Below are positions 28,141 through 36,135 of a stretch of DNA of 64,000 nt, in pieces (positions within the stretch are counted from its first letter, which is position 1; each line of letters starts with the position of its first letter). The notes below the pieces were generated by a model. The model ran no database searches. It had not been told where the DNA came from and worked only from the letters and a program-made list of their open reading frames with translations. Both the position numbers and the translations under genes were made by a program. Source of the DNA: Mycolicibacterium madagascariense (GTDB lineage: Bacteria > Actinomycetota > Actinomycetes > Mycobacteriales > Mycobacteriaceae); NCBI RefSeq assembly GCF_010729665.1, contig NZ_AP022610.1:496001-560000 (forward strand), read 5' to 3'.

Positions 28141-29052
28141 TCACGACGACTGCGCGCGCGCCGGCTGTACGAGCGTCCTGCGCAGCCAGTCGACCTGGCT
28201 CGCGAAGAACGCTTGCGAGACGGGCGCTTTGGCCACCAGGGCGTCGAAGCCGTGGAATGCGCCGGGGACGACGTCGACGTCGCAGGGCACGCCCGCCGCG
28301 GTCAGGCGTTCGGCGTATTCGACGTCCTCGCGGTGGAACAGGTCGTTGGTCCCGACGCCGAGCCAGGCGGGCGGTAGGCCGCTCAGATCGTCTCGGCGGG
28401 CGGGCACCGCGACGTCCGGGTCCGCGTCACCGAGGTAGCTCGACCAGCCGTAGGCGTTGGCCTTCCGGTTCCAGAGGCGGTAGTGGGACTCGTCGAGGTC
28501 GTCCCGCGTGCTGGTGCGGTCGTCGAGCATCGGGTACACCAACAGCTGTGCGGCAACGGCGATCTCGCCGCGATCCCTGGCGAGCAGCGCGAGCGCCGCG
28601 GTGAGGCCGCCGCCCGCGCTGGCGCCCCCGATCGCGACTCTGGCCGGGTCGACGTCAGGTAGCGCCGCGAGCCAGCCGAGCGCGGCGTAGCAGTCCTGCA
28701 GGGGGATCGGGTACGGGTACTCCGGGGCGAGGCGGTAGTCGACGGCCACCACCGTGATGCCGAGTTCGTGGGCGAACCTGCGGCAGATGGCGTCGTCCTG
28801 CGCTGCGCTGCCGATGACGTAGCCCCCGCCGTGAATCCACAGCAGCGCGGGCCCCGCGTCCTCACCCCCGGGCGGCGGCCGGTGCAGGCGCACACGGCCA
28901 CCGGATGCCGTCACCAGGACGTCGACGTCGCGCGGCGCGCGGCGGGACGTCAGTCGGGCCACGGCCCGCAGCGGTGACAGCGTGTAGGGGTGGACCAGGC
29001 CGCGCGGGGTGACGCGGGCGCGGCGGGCGAGGTCGGGGTGGAAGTCGGGCAT
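28141..29052 (-). CDS. lipW: Alpha/beta hydrolase, esterase LipW
   Basis: The 303-residue esterase belongs to the hormone-sensitive-lipase family. The oxyanion motif is LLWIHGGGYVIG, the nucleophile Ser sits in GGASAGG, the acid in GTNDLFHREDVEYAERL and the His in PGAFHGFD. It likely hydrolyses short acyl esters. ATG 29052 is preceded by a TAGGGT box 6 nt upstream, giving a leaderless start inside the GntR gene tail region; GTG 29055 is an alternative. The position matches Rv0217c. Confidence 0.9.
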   Translation of the reverse strand: MPDFHPDLARRARVTPRGLVHPYTLSPLRAVARLTSRRAPRDVDVLVTASGGRVRLHRPPPGGEDAGPALLWIHGGGYVIGSAAQDDAICRRFAHELGITVVAVDYRLAPEYPYPIPLQDCYAALGWLAALPDVDPARVAIGGASAGGGLTAALALLARDRGEIAVAAQLLVYPMLDDRTSTRDDLDESHYRLWNRKANAYGWSSYLGDADPDVAVPARRDDLSGLPPAWLGVGTNDLFHREDVEYAERLTAAGVPCDVDVVPGAFHGFDALVAKAPVSQAFFASQVDWLRRTLVQPARAQSS

Positions 29053-29061
29053 CACCCGACC

Positions 29062-29757
29062 CTAATCCCGGTCGTTGAGCAGTGCCTCGAAGGCGACCCG
29101 GTCGCCGCGGTACAGCGAGCGGACCACCTCGATGGGCCGGTCGTCGACGTCGAGCGAACGCCGGTGCAGCCGCAGCATCGGCATCGCGGTCGTGGACTCC
29201 AGCAGCGCGGCCTCCCGCGGTGCGGCCAGCACGGTCTCGACGCGCTCGACGGCCGACCCGAACCGGACCCCCGTCGCCCGGATCGCAGCGTAGAGCGACG
29301 TCGTCGGATCGAACGTCTCGGTGAAGTCACCGAAGCGGTGCCGCGGGAGGTAGGTGCTCTCCAGCCCGATGCGCTGCCCGTCGGCGAGCAGCACGCGTTC
29401 GAGGTGCATGACGGGATCGCCGTCGGGGACGTCGAGTGCGGCGGTCAACTCCGGGGTGGCCTCGACGTCTTCCCACGTGACGAGCAGACGTCCCGGCTTG
29501 CGCCCCATCCGCAACGCGCCCTCGGTATAGGACTTCAGCGAGAGTGGTTGTACCAGTTTGGGTTTGGCGACGACGGTGCCGCGTCCGCGCCGCTCGATGC
29601 GGCCCTCGACCAGCAGTTCGTGCACGGCTTGGCGCAGCGTCTCACGGGCGACGCCGAAGCGCTGGGCCAACTCTCGCTCCGGCGGGAAGGGGTCGCCCTC
29701 GACGAGCCCGTCGAGGATTTCCTCGAGCGCGGTGCGAATGGCGTACGGCTTGCTCAC
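29062..29757 (-). CDS. GntR/UTRA-family regulator, PhnF-like
   Basis: The product is 231 residues. The winged helix at about 3-65 contains EGDPFPPERELAQRFGVARETLRQAVHELLVEG, and the UTRA effector domain at about 85-228 ends in RRSLDVDDRPIEVVRSLYRGDRVAF. PhnF-type proteins repress phosphonate or phosphate genes and release DNA on binding a small ligand. The GTG at 29757 overlaps the stop of the HD gene (GTGA). The palindrome at 30303-30320, between this operon and the divergent catabolic genes, matches the reported M. smegmatis PhnF site, so autoregulation is likely. Confidence 0.88.
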   Translation of the reverse strand: MSKPYAIRTALEEILDGLVEGDPFPPERELAQRFGVARETLRQAVHELLVEGRIERRGRGTVVAKPKLVQPLSLKSYTEGALRMGRKPGRLLVTWEDVEATPELTAALDVPDGDPVMHLERVLLADGQRIGLESTYLPRHRFGDFTETFDPTTSLYAAIRATGVRFGSAVERVETVLAAPREAALLESTTAMPMLRLHRRSLDVDDRPIEVVRSLYRGDRVAFEALLNDRD

Positions 29758-30284
29758 GATCGTCGGAGCACGCGTTCGGCGATGGTCAGCACGTCCTCGA
29801 TCGTCGCAGCCCGGCCGGTGGCGCGGGCGTCGGGGTCCTTGGCGGCGTCGTCGTAGCGCCGCAGGCGGACGGCGTCGGGCCACCACGGATGGTCGAGGAG
29901 TTCGTCGTCGACGCCCGCACCGCCCTGGGCCAGAAGCGACTGCACCGACGTCGGGCTGAGGCCCGCCCCGTAACCCGGGTCGGTGGCGACGAGGTAGCGC
30001 TTGGCGGCGACGTGTTGCCCGGCCAACCAGCCGACGCGCTCACCGAACCGCGGCGTCAGCCAGTCGCGGGCCGTCTCGTCGTGGCGCTGTGCCGCCGTCG
30101 CGTCGAAGGCCGGGCTGTGGGCGATGTCGTGCAGGGCGGCGGCCAGGACGAGTTCGTCGTCGGCGCCGTCGTCGATGGCGCGGGCGGCCGACTGGAGGGC
30201 GTGATCGAGTTCGTCGACGGCCTCCTCGTCCCATACGCCACGAAGCGACGACAGCAGTTCTGCGGTTTCAGCGAGCGCATTCAT
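29754..30284 (-). CDS. HD-domain phosphonate-degradation protein, PhnZ-like
   Basis: The product is 176 residues. AAALHDIAHSPAFD supplies the HD pair, and HVAAKRYLVATDPGYGAGLSP is typical of the phosphonate-linked HD family that includes PhnZ, a di-iron oxygenase. PhnZ cleaves the C-P bond of (R)-1-hydroxy-2-aminoethylphosphonate to glycine and phosphate, normally with the PhnY dioxygenase. No PhnY gene is present here. Translation probably starts without a leader: TAAGCT (30292-30297, this strand) lies 7 nt before ATG. It is the first gene of a two-gene operon with the regulator. Confidence 0.8.
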   Translation of the reverse strand: MNALAETAELLSSLRGVWDEEAVDELDHALQSAARAIDDGADDELVLAAALHDIAHSPAFDATAAQRHDETARDWLTPRFGERVGWLAGQHVAAKRYLVATDPGYGAGLSPTSVQSLLAQGGAGVDDELLDHPWWPDAVRLRRYDDAAKDPDARATGRAATIEDVLTIAERVLRRS

Positions 30285-30291
30285 CGGAGCT

Positions 30292-30320
30292 AGCTTACCC
30301 TCAATTGGTCTATACCAATT
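30292..30320. promoter_or_regulatory. PhnF-like operator and divergent promoter
   Basis: AATTGGTCTATACCAATT (30303-30320) is a palindrome with 7-bp arms around CTAT. Its reverse complement contains TGGTATAGACCA, the published M. smegmatis PhnF site. It overlaps the spacer between the expected -35 and the TAAGCT -10 (30292-30297) of the leftward HD/regulator operon and lies 75 nt before the rightward oxidoreductase start, so it can control both directions. Confidence 0.75.
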
Positions 30321-30394
30321 CTTAACCTGCTGTTGGGGCGGCCATCATCGCAGCGCCTGCCGGCCGTCTTCTGGAGTCTGAAAGGTCACTGAAC

Positions 30395-31510
30395 ATGCGC
30401 GTGACGATCATCGGCGGTGGCATCCTCGGGACGGCCCACGCCCTCGAGGCCGTCCAGCGCGGTCATCGGGTCACCCACCTCGAGCGCGAGCTCGAGGCCC
30501 GCGGGGCCACCGTCCGCAACTTCGGGCTGGTCTGGGTGTCCGGGCGGGCCGAGCACGAACTCGCCGCGGCGCTGCGGTCGCGCGAACTGTGGGAGCAGAT
30601 CGGCGCCCGCATCCCCGGGGTCGGGTTTCGCCCCGCCGGCTCGCTGACGCTGCTGCGCACGCCACGCGAGATCGCCGTGGCCGAGCAGGTCGCCGCGCGG
30701 GCCGACGCCGAAGCCCGTGGGTTCGAGGTCGTCGACCCGGATCGCATCCGTGCGCTGAACCCCGCACTGCGCGGCAAGTACCTTGCGGGACTGCACTGTT
30801 CGCGCGACGGCGCAGTGGAGTCCCGGCAGGCCATGCCCGCGATCCGAGCGCACCTCGAGGCCACCGGCCGCTATGAGTTCCTGCCCGGCACCGAGGCGCG
30901 GTCGGTCGACGGTACGGCGGTGCGCGACGACCGCGGCGGACGCCACGACGGCGACCTGGTGCTGGTGTGCCCCGGCGCCGCGCACGGCGGTCTGACCAGG
31001 GAGATCGCCGGCGAGCTGCCGGTGCGTCGGGTCCGCCTGCAGATGATGCAGACCGATCCGCTCGACGAGCCGCTCACCACGGCCATCGCCGACGGCGACA
31101 GCTTCCGCTACTACCCGGGCTTCGCGGGCAGCGCGCTCGATGCGCTGCGGGACGACGAGCCGCAGGATCCGGTCGCCGCCGCGGGGCGGATGCAGCTGCT
31201 GTGCGTACAGCGGCTGCACGGGGGCCTCACCATCGGCGACACCCACGAGTACGACGAGCCGTTCGCCTTCGACCTCGACAGCGCGCCGTATGACTACCTG
31301 GTGGCCCTGGTCGAGGAGTTCCTCGGTCGGCCGCTGCCCGCCGTGCGCCGCCGCTGGGCCGGCGTCTACAGCCAGTGCGTGGATCCTGCGCAGCTGGTGT
31401 CGAGGACCGAGGCGTCCGACGGCGTCATGGTCATCACCGGGCCCGGCGGACGCGGCATGACGCTGGGTCCGGCGATCGCCGAGCAGACCGCCGATCTGAT
31501 CAACCTATGA
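30395..31510 (+). CDS. FAD-dependent oxidoreductase linked to phosphonate catabolism (TIGR03364-like)
   Basis: The 371-residue DAO-fold enzyme opens with the dinucleotide-binding motif MRVTIIGGGILGTAHALEA and closes with VMVITGPGGRGMTLGPAIAEQTADL, the second FAD contact. Members of this clade co-occur with phosphonatase-like HAD enzymes and are proposed to oxidatively deaminate an aminophosphonate to the corresponding aldehyde. The ATG has GAAAGG upstream and is the first gene of a six-gene rightward operon. The exact substrate (AEP, a hydroxy- or N-alkyl derivative) cannot be read from sequence. Confidence 0.85.
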   Translation: MRVTIIGGGILGTAHALEAVQRGHRVTHLERELEARGATVRNFGLVWVSGRAEHELAAALRSRELWEQIGARIPGVGFRPAGSLTLLRTPREIAVAEQVAARADAEARGFEVVDPDRIRALNPALRGKYLAGLHCSRDGAVESRQAMPAIRAHLEATGRYEFLPGTEARSVDGTAVRDDRGGRHDGDLVLVCPGAAHGGLTREIAGELPVRRVRLQMMQTDPLDEPLTTAIADGDSFRYYPGFAGSALDALRDDEPQDPVAAAGRMQLLCVQRLHGGLTIGDTHEYDEPFAFDLDSAPYDYLVALVEEFLGRPLPAVRRRWAGVYSQCVDPAQLVSRTEASDGVMVITGPGGRGMTLGPAIAEQTADLINL

Positions 31511-31531
31511 AGGAGAAGGCTCAACCTATGA
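31500..31531 (+). repeat. Direct repeat at the phosphonatase start
   Basis: TCAACCTATGA occurs at 31500-31510 and again at 31521-31531, separated by a purine-rich Shine-Dalgarno sequence. The first copy holds the oxidoreductase stop and an ATG; the second holds the better-placed ATG of the next gene. It looks like a local duplication of an ATGA junction. Confidence 0.7.
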
Positions 31532-32238
31532 GGGATAAGACCCTGCCGCACAGCACTATTCAACTAGCAGTCCTCGACATGGCCGGCACGACCGTCGCCG
31601 ACGACGGACTCGTCATCGCCTCGTTCGAGGCGGCCGCGACGGCGGCCGGGCTGCCTGCGGACGGCCCCGAACGCGACCACGCCCGCCAGTACGTCCTCGA
31701 CACCATGGGACAGTCCAAGATCGTCGTGTTCCGCGCGCTGTTCGGCACCGAGGAACGCGCGCACCGCGCGAACGCGGCGTTCGAGAGCGCCTACGAGTCG
31801 GCGATCGACGCGGGCGAGGCCGCGCCCATCGACGGCGCCGCCGACGCCATCGCGCGGCTGCGCGACGCGGGCATCAAGGTCGCACTCACCACGGGGTTCA
31901 GCGGTCGGACGCAGGCCAAGCTGCTCGCCGCCCTCGGCTGGCAGTCGATCGCCGACCTGGTGCTCGCGCCCGGTGACGGCGTGCGGGGCAGGCCCTACCC
32001 GGATTTGATCCTCACCGCGCTGATGCGACTGGGTGCCGACGGCGTCGGCAACGTCGCCGCGCTCGGTGACACCAGCAATGACGTCGACAGTGCGCTGCGG
32101 GCCGGATGTGCCGTCGCCGCAGGCACTCTCACCGGCGCGCACGACGAGACCCGACTGCTCGACGCCGGAGCCACCCACGTGGTGAAGAACGTCACCGAGT
32201 TCGCCGACCTCATCCTCGACCACCGACCCAAGGACTGA
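31528..32238 (+). CDS. Phosphonatase-like HAD hydrolase (PhnX-like)
   Basis: The product is 236 residues from ATG 31528, chosen because AAGGAGAAGG lies 8-9 nt upstream; the ATG at 31507 overlaps the previous stop but lacks such a site. HAD motif I is VLDMAGTT with nucleophile Asp17. In the cap domain TMGQSK holds Lys64 at the place where PhnX forms a Schiff base with phosphonoacetaldehyde. The later motifs LTTGFSGRTQ and ALGDTSNDVDSAL complete the HAD set. It should split the C-P bond of the aldehyde made by the preceding oxidoreductase. Confidence 0.85.
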   Translation: MRDKTLPHSTIQLAVLDMAGTTVADDGLVIASFEAAATAAGLPADGPERDHARQYVLDTMGQSKIVVFRALFGTEERAHRANAAFESAYESAIDAGEAAPIDGAADAIARLRDAGIKVALTTGFSGRTQAKLLAALGWQSIADLVLAPGDGVRGRPYPDLILTALMRLGADGVGNVAALGDTSNDVDSALRAGCAVAAGTLTGAHDETRLLDAGATHVVKNVTEFADLILDHRPKD

Positions 32239-32242
32239 CGCC

Positions 32243-33289
32243 ATGACACCTCGCTCGATCCTGGCTGCGCTGTCGGCCGCCGTCCTCGCCGTCACGCTCA
32301 GCGCGTGCGGCGGCACCGGGTCCTCTGGCTCCGGCGGCGGCGCCACCGTGACGGTCTACAGCGCCGACGGGCTGGCCACCTGGTACAAGCCCCAGTTCGA
32401 CGCCTTCACCAAGAGCACGGGAATGAACGTGAACCTCGTGGAAGCCGGGTCCGGCGAGGTGGTCTCGCGCGTGGAGAAGGAGCAGTCCAACCCGCAGGCC
32501 GACCTGCTGGTGACGCTGCCGCCGTTCATTCAGAAGGCCGACCAGTCGGGCCTGCTGCAGCCGAGCGGCGTCGACACCGCGGGCATCGCCGCCACCCAGG
32601 TCGGGCCCGGTGGCAACTACGTCCCGATCGTCGACAACGCGCTCAGCTTCATCGTCAACCCCGGCGCCAACCCGCCGCCGGTCACCTGGAACGACCTGCT
32701 GTCACCGGCATACCGGGGCAAGCTGCAATATTCGACGCCGGGCCAGGCCGGTGACGGCACGGCGGTGCTCGTCCTGCTGCAGCACCTCATGGGCAAGCCG
32801 GGCGCACTGGACTATCTGGGCAAACTGCAGGCGAACAACGTCGGGCCGTCCTCGTCCACCGGCAAGCTGCAGCCCAAGGTGAGCAACGGCGAGCTGCTGG
32901 TCGCCAACGGAGACGTGCAGATGAATCTCGCGTCGATCAAGGACGACGGTTCGAAGTTCACCCTCTTCATCCCCGCGGCGGCCGACGGCACGAAGACCAC
33001 GGTGTCGCTGCCGTACGTCGGCGGCGTCACGAAGGGCGCCCCGCATGCCGACGGCGCGAAGAAGCTGCTCGCGTTCCTGGTGTCGCAGGACGTCCAGAAG
33101 ACGGTTTCCCCTGACGCCCTTGGCATTCCGGTCCTGCAGTCACTCGCCGCATCGACGGAGCAGAGTGCGGCGCCCAACACCCCTGCGGCCGTGTTGCGGG
33201 GGGTCGACGTGTGGGTGCCGGACTGGACGGCCGTGCTGGCCGACCTCGACGCCGACGTCGCCGCCTATCAGAAGGCCACCGGTAGCTGA
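32243..33289 (+). CDS. Phosphonate ABC transporter substrate-binding lipoprotein
   Basis: The 348-residue protein has a lipoprotein signal peptide ending LSAC (Cys22), a Gly/Ser linker, then an iron(III)/AEP-type periplasmic-binding fold: VTVYSADGLATWYKPQFDAF, ADLLVTLPPFIQKAD and VDNALSFIVNPGANPP. Together with the following ATPase and two permeases it resembles the PhnS component of the 2-aminoethylphosphonate importer. It is anchored on the outer face of the inner membrane. Gene spacing of a few nucleotides indicates one operon. Confidence 0.85.
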   Translation: MTPRSILAALSAAVLAVTLSACGGTGSSGSGGGATVTVYSADGLATWYKPQFDAFTKSTGMNVNLVEAGSGEVVSRVEKEQSNPQADLLVTLPPFIQKADQSGLLQPSGVDTAGIAATQVGPGGNYVPIVDNALSFIVNPGANPPPVTWNDLLSPAYRGKLQYSTPGQAGDGTAVLVLLQHLMGKPGALDYLGKLQANNVGPSSSTGKLQPKVSNGELLVANGDVQMNLASIKDDGSKFTLFIPAAADGTKTTVSLPYVGGVTKGAPHADGAKKLLAFLVSQDVQKTVSPDALGIPVLQSLAASTEQSAAPNTPAAVLRGVDVWVPDWTAVLADLDADVAAYQKATGS

Positions 33290-33291
33290 CG

Positions 33292-34458
33292 ATGACGGAC
33301 ATCGGAGCCCCGCGCACGGGTGTCGCCCCCGGCCGCGAGACGGCCGTCGACGACGCCGTTCCGGCCATCACCTTCGACCGCGTCGGGGTGTCCTACGGCC
33401 GCGGCCAGAAGGCGACCAGGGCGCTGATCGACTTCAATCTCCGCGTGGCAGTGGGGGAGACGGTCGCGCTGCTGGGTCCCAGCGGTTCCGGCAAGTCGAC
33501 CGCACTCAACGCGCTGGCCGGCTTCGTCCGACCGACGACGGGAGCGGTGCGCCTCGCGGGCCGCGACGTCACCGACCTGCCGCCCGCCAAGCGGGGCATC
33601 GGGGTGGTGCTGCAGTCCTATGCCCTCTTTCCGCACATGCGGGTGGCCGACAACGTCGCCTTCGGACTCAAGTCGGCCCGGGTGCCCCGGCGCGAGCTCG
33701 CCACCCGCGTCGGGGAGGCGCTGGACATGGTCGGCATGTCGGCGTACGGAAAGCGTTTGCCCCGTGAGCTTTCCGGCGGTCAGCAGCAGCGCATCGCCAT
33801 CGCGAGGGCGCTGGCCATCCGTCCGCGGGTACTGCTGCTCGACGAGCCGCTGGCCGCGCTCGACGCTCAACTGCGGCAGTCCATGCTGACGGAGCTGCAA
33901 CGGTTGAAGGAGGCCCTGCCGGACACCGCGATGCTGTACGTGACGCACGATCAGAGCGAGGCTCTGGCGCTGGCCGACCGCATCGTCGTCATGAACGACG
34001 CCCGGCTGATGGACGTCGACACCGCCGAGAACCTCTGGAAGCGTCCGCCGACGAGCTTCACGGCCGCATTCCTCGGCGGCGCCAACCTGATTCCCTGCAC
34101 GGTCGGCCGCGTGATCGGGACCGCAGCACTCGTCGGCGTCGCGCACAAGACCGTCAGCGCCGAGGCGCCGCAGCCCGCGGTCGGCCGCACGGACTGGGCG
34201 CCGGGCTCCAAGGCGCTGCTGTGCATCCGCCCGCATGCCATCAGGGTCGTCGGTCTGGGTGATCGAGATGCCCTGCGCGCCAACGTCACGGCCGCGGTAT
34301 GGCGCGGTGCGCACACGCGGCTGGTGCTCTCGGTGCACGGGCTGCCCGATCAGCTGATCGACGTCGACGTGCCCGGTGCGGTCGCGTTCGCCACCGGCAG
34401 CGAGATCGGGCTGCGGTTTCCCGAACCCGCGGGCGTGCTCGTCCAGGCGCCGTCGTGA
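33292..34458 (+). CDS. Phosphonate ABC transporter ATP-binding protein
   Basis: The 388-residue ATPase has Walker A GPSGSGKST, signature LSGGQQQRIAIARAL, Walker B VLLLDEPLAALD and the switch His in YVTHDQSEAL. A C-terminal TOBE-like domain (about 260-385) is typical of PotA/FbpC/PhnT-type importers. It starts 2 nt after the binding-protein stop, and its own stop overlaps the first permease GTG. It powers the phosphonate importer. Confidence 0.92.
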   Translation: MTDIGAPRTGVAPGRETAVDDAVPAITFDRVGVSYGRGQKATRALIDFNLRVAVGETVALLGPSGSGKSTALNALAGFVRPTTGAVRLAGRDVTDLPPAKRGIGVVLQSYALFPHMRVADNVAFGLKSARVPRRELATRVGEALDMVGMSAYGKRLPRELSGGQQQRIAIARALAIRPRVLLLDEPLAALDAQLRQSMLTELQRLKEALPDTAMLYVTHDQSEALALADRIVVMNDARLMDVDTAENLWKRPPTSFTAAFLGGANLIPCTVGRVIGTAALVGVAHKTVSAEAPQPAVGRTDWAPGSKALLCIRPHAIRVVGLGDRDALRANVTAAVWRGAHTRLVLSVHGLPDQLIDVDVPGAVAFATGSEIGLRFPEPAGVLVQAPS

Positions 34459-35363
34459 CGGTCCTGGCCGAACCGACGACGGAGGCGCCCGAACGACCGG
34501 GCGTACCGCGCTCGGCGGCCGGCTGGTGGGCCGTGCCGCCGGTGCTCGTCGTGGTGGTCGTCGCGGTCTACCCGCTGCTCCGGGTGTGCCTGGAGTCGAC
34601 GAAAGGCGTTGGGGGGCAGAGTACCTGGGCGTCGGTGCTCGCGTCGGAGGCGTTCCGCGGCGCGCTGTGGCGGACCGTCGCGATCGCGGCGACGTCGACC
34701 GCCGGTTGCCTGGTGCTCGGAACGTTCCTCGCGATCGTCCTGGCCTTCGTACCGTTCCCCGGCAGCGGCGTCGTCGGCCGTCTCATCGACACCGTGCTGG
34801 CGCTGCCGTCCTTCCTCGTGACGCTGGCGTTCACCTTCCTCTACGGCACGGCGGGCGCGGTCAACGCGGCGTTGGCCGGTGTCGTGGGCGGGGGTGCGTC
34901 GGTGCTCGACCTGCTCTACACCCCCGTCGGGGTCATCGCCGCCGAGATCACGTTCTTCACGCCGTTCGTCGTGCGGCCGCTGCTGGCGTCGTTCTCGGTC
35001 CTGCCGCGGGCGCAGCTGGACGTCGCAGCCAGTCTGGGGGCCTCACCGCTGCGCGTGCTGCGCTCGGTCGTCATGCCCGAGGCGTGGCCGGCACTGATGG
35101 CGGGCGGCAGCCTGGTGCTGCTGTTGACGCTCAACGAGTTCGGCATCGTGCTGTTCACCGGGGCCAAGGGCGTCACGACGCTGCCGGTGCTGATCTACAC
35201 GCGCGGCATCGTGACGTTCGACCTGCCCGGTGCGGCCGTGATCGCGACCGTGCAGATCGCGCTGTCGCTGGCGCTGTACGCCGTGTACCGGGTGGCCTTC
35301 GCGCGCGTGACGGCCCGTCGGGAAGGGGATGCCGCGAATGTTGTTGTGGACCAGGCGAAGTAG
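34455..35363 (+). CDS. Phosphonate ABC transporter permease 1
   Basis: The 302-residue membrane protein has six helices in the binding-protein-dependent transport fold. The EAA loop is AASLGASPLRVLRSVVMPEAWPALMAG. The GTG overlaps the ATPase stop (GTGA). The 3' end overlaps the second permease by 26 nt. By position it is PhnU-like. Confidence 0.88.
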   Translation: MTVLAEPTTEAPERPGVPRSAAGWWAVPPVLVVVVVAVYPLLRVCLESTKGVGGQSTWASVLASEAFRGALWRTVAIAATSTAGCLVLGTFLAIVLAFVPFPGSGVVGRLIDTVLALPSFLVTLAFTFLYGTAGAVNAALAGVVGGGASVLDLLYTPVGVIAAEITFFTPFVVRPLLASFSVLPRAQLDVAASLGASPLRVLRSVVMPEAWPALMAGGSLVLLLTLNEFGIVLFTGAKGVTTLPVLIYTRGIVTFDLPGAAVIATVQIALSLALYAVYRVAFARVTARREGDAANVVVDQAK

Positions 35364-36135
35364 AGCCGTCCTGCTCGGCCTGTTTGGCGCCGTGGTGCTT
35401 GTCGTGTTCGTCGCGCCGCTCGCCACGGTCGTCCTGGCCGGCCTGGCGGGGTCGTGGACGCGGGCGCTGCCGTCGGGCCTGGGATTCGGGCGCGTCGCGC
35501 AGGCCGTGTCCGGGGAGAACCTGGCCAGTCTGTCGGTGAGTCTGCAGACGGCGGTCGTCGCGGGTGGGCTGGCGCTCGTGCTCGGCACCTGGGCCGCGAT
35601 CGCGGCACGCGAGGCGCCGCGCTGGTTGCACCGCCTGACCGACGCGGTGTTCCACCTGCCCATCGCGGTGCCGTCGGTGGCGATCGGACTGGGGCTGCTG
35701 ATCGCGTTCAACGCTCAGCCGCTGCTCCTGGGGGGCACGCGGTGGATCGTGATCCTCGCGCATGCGGTGCTGGTGTTGGCGTTCGCCTTCAGCGCGGTGT
35801 CGGCGGCGCTCGACCGGCTCGACCCCGCCTACCGCCAGGCCGCGGAATCCCTTGGCGCCGGCTCACTTCGGGTGTTGACGCGGGTCACGCTGCCGCTGCT
35901 GCTGCCCGCACTCGGGGCCGCGGCCGGGCTGGCCGTGGCGCTGTCGATGGGCGAACTCGGCGCCACGGTGATGGTGTACCCGGCGACCTGGAAGACGTTG
36001 CCCGTCAGCATCTTCGCCCTCACCGATCGTGGCCAGGCGCTGCAGGCCGCGGCCTGCACGACGGTGCTGCTCCTCGTCACCCTGGTGGCGCTGCTGGGCC
36101 TGGGCCGCATCCGCGGCAGGGCCGCGCTGCGCTAG
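35338..36135 (+). CDS. Phosphonate ABC transporter permease 2
   Basis: The product is 265 residues with six helices and the EAA loop AESLGAGSLRVLTRVTLPLLLPALGAA. ATG 35338 is preferred to 35329, because GGAAGGGG is immediately adjacent to 35329 but 9 nt from 35338. By position it is PhnV-like and ends the operon. Its stop abuts the stop of the convergent septum-formation-family gene with no gap. Confidence 0.88.
   Translation: MLLWTRRSRAVLLGLFGAVVLVVFVAPLATVVLAGLAGSWTRALPSGLGFGRVAQAVSGENLASLSVSLQTAVVAGGLALVLGTWAAIAAREAPRWLHRLTDAVFHLPIAVPSVAIGLGLLIAFNAQPLLLGGTRWIVILAHAVLVLAFAFSAVSAALDRLDPAYRQAAESLGAGSLRVLTRVTLPLLLPALGAAAGLAVALSMGELGATVMVYPATWKTLPVSIFALTDRGQALQAAACTTVLLLVTLVALLGLGRIRGRAALR

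Noticed and set aside
34299..35363. A longer first permease starting at 34299
   Set aside because: The extra N-terminus is out of frame with the ATPase end and Arg-rich; the GTG at 34455 overlapping the ATPase stop gives a normal permease.
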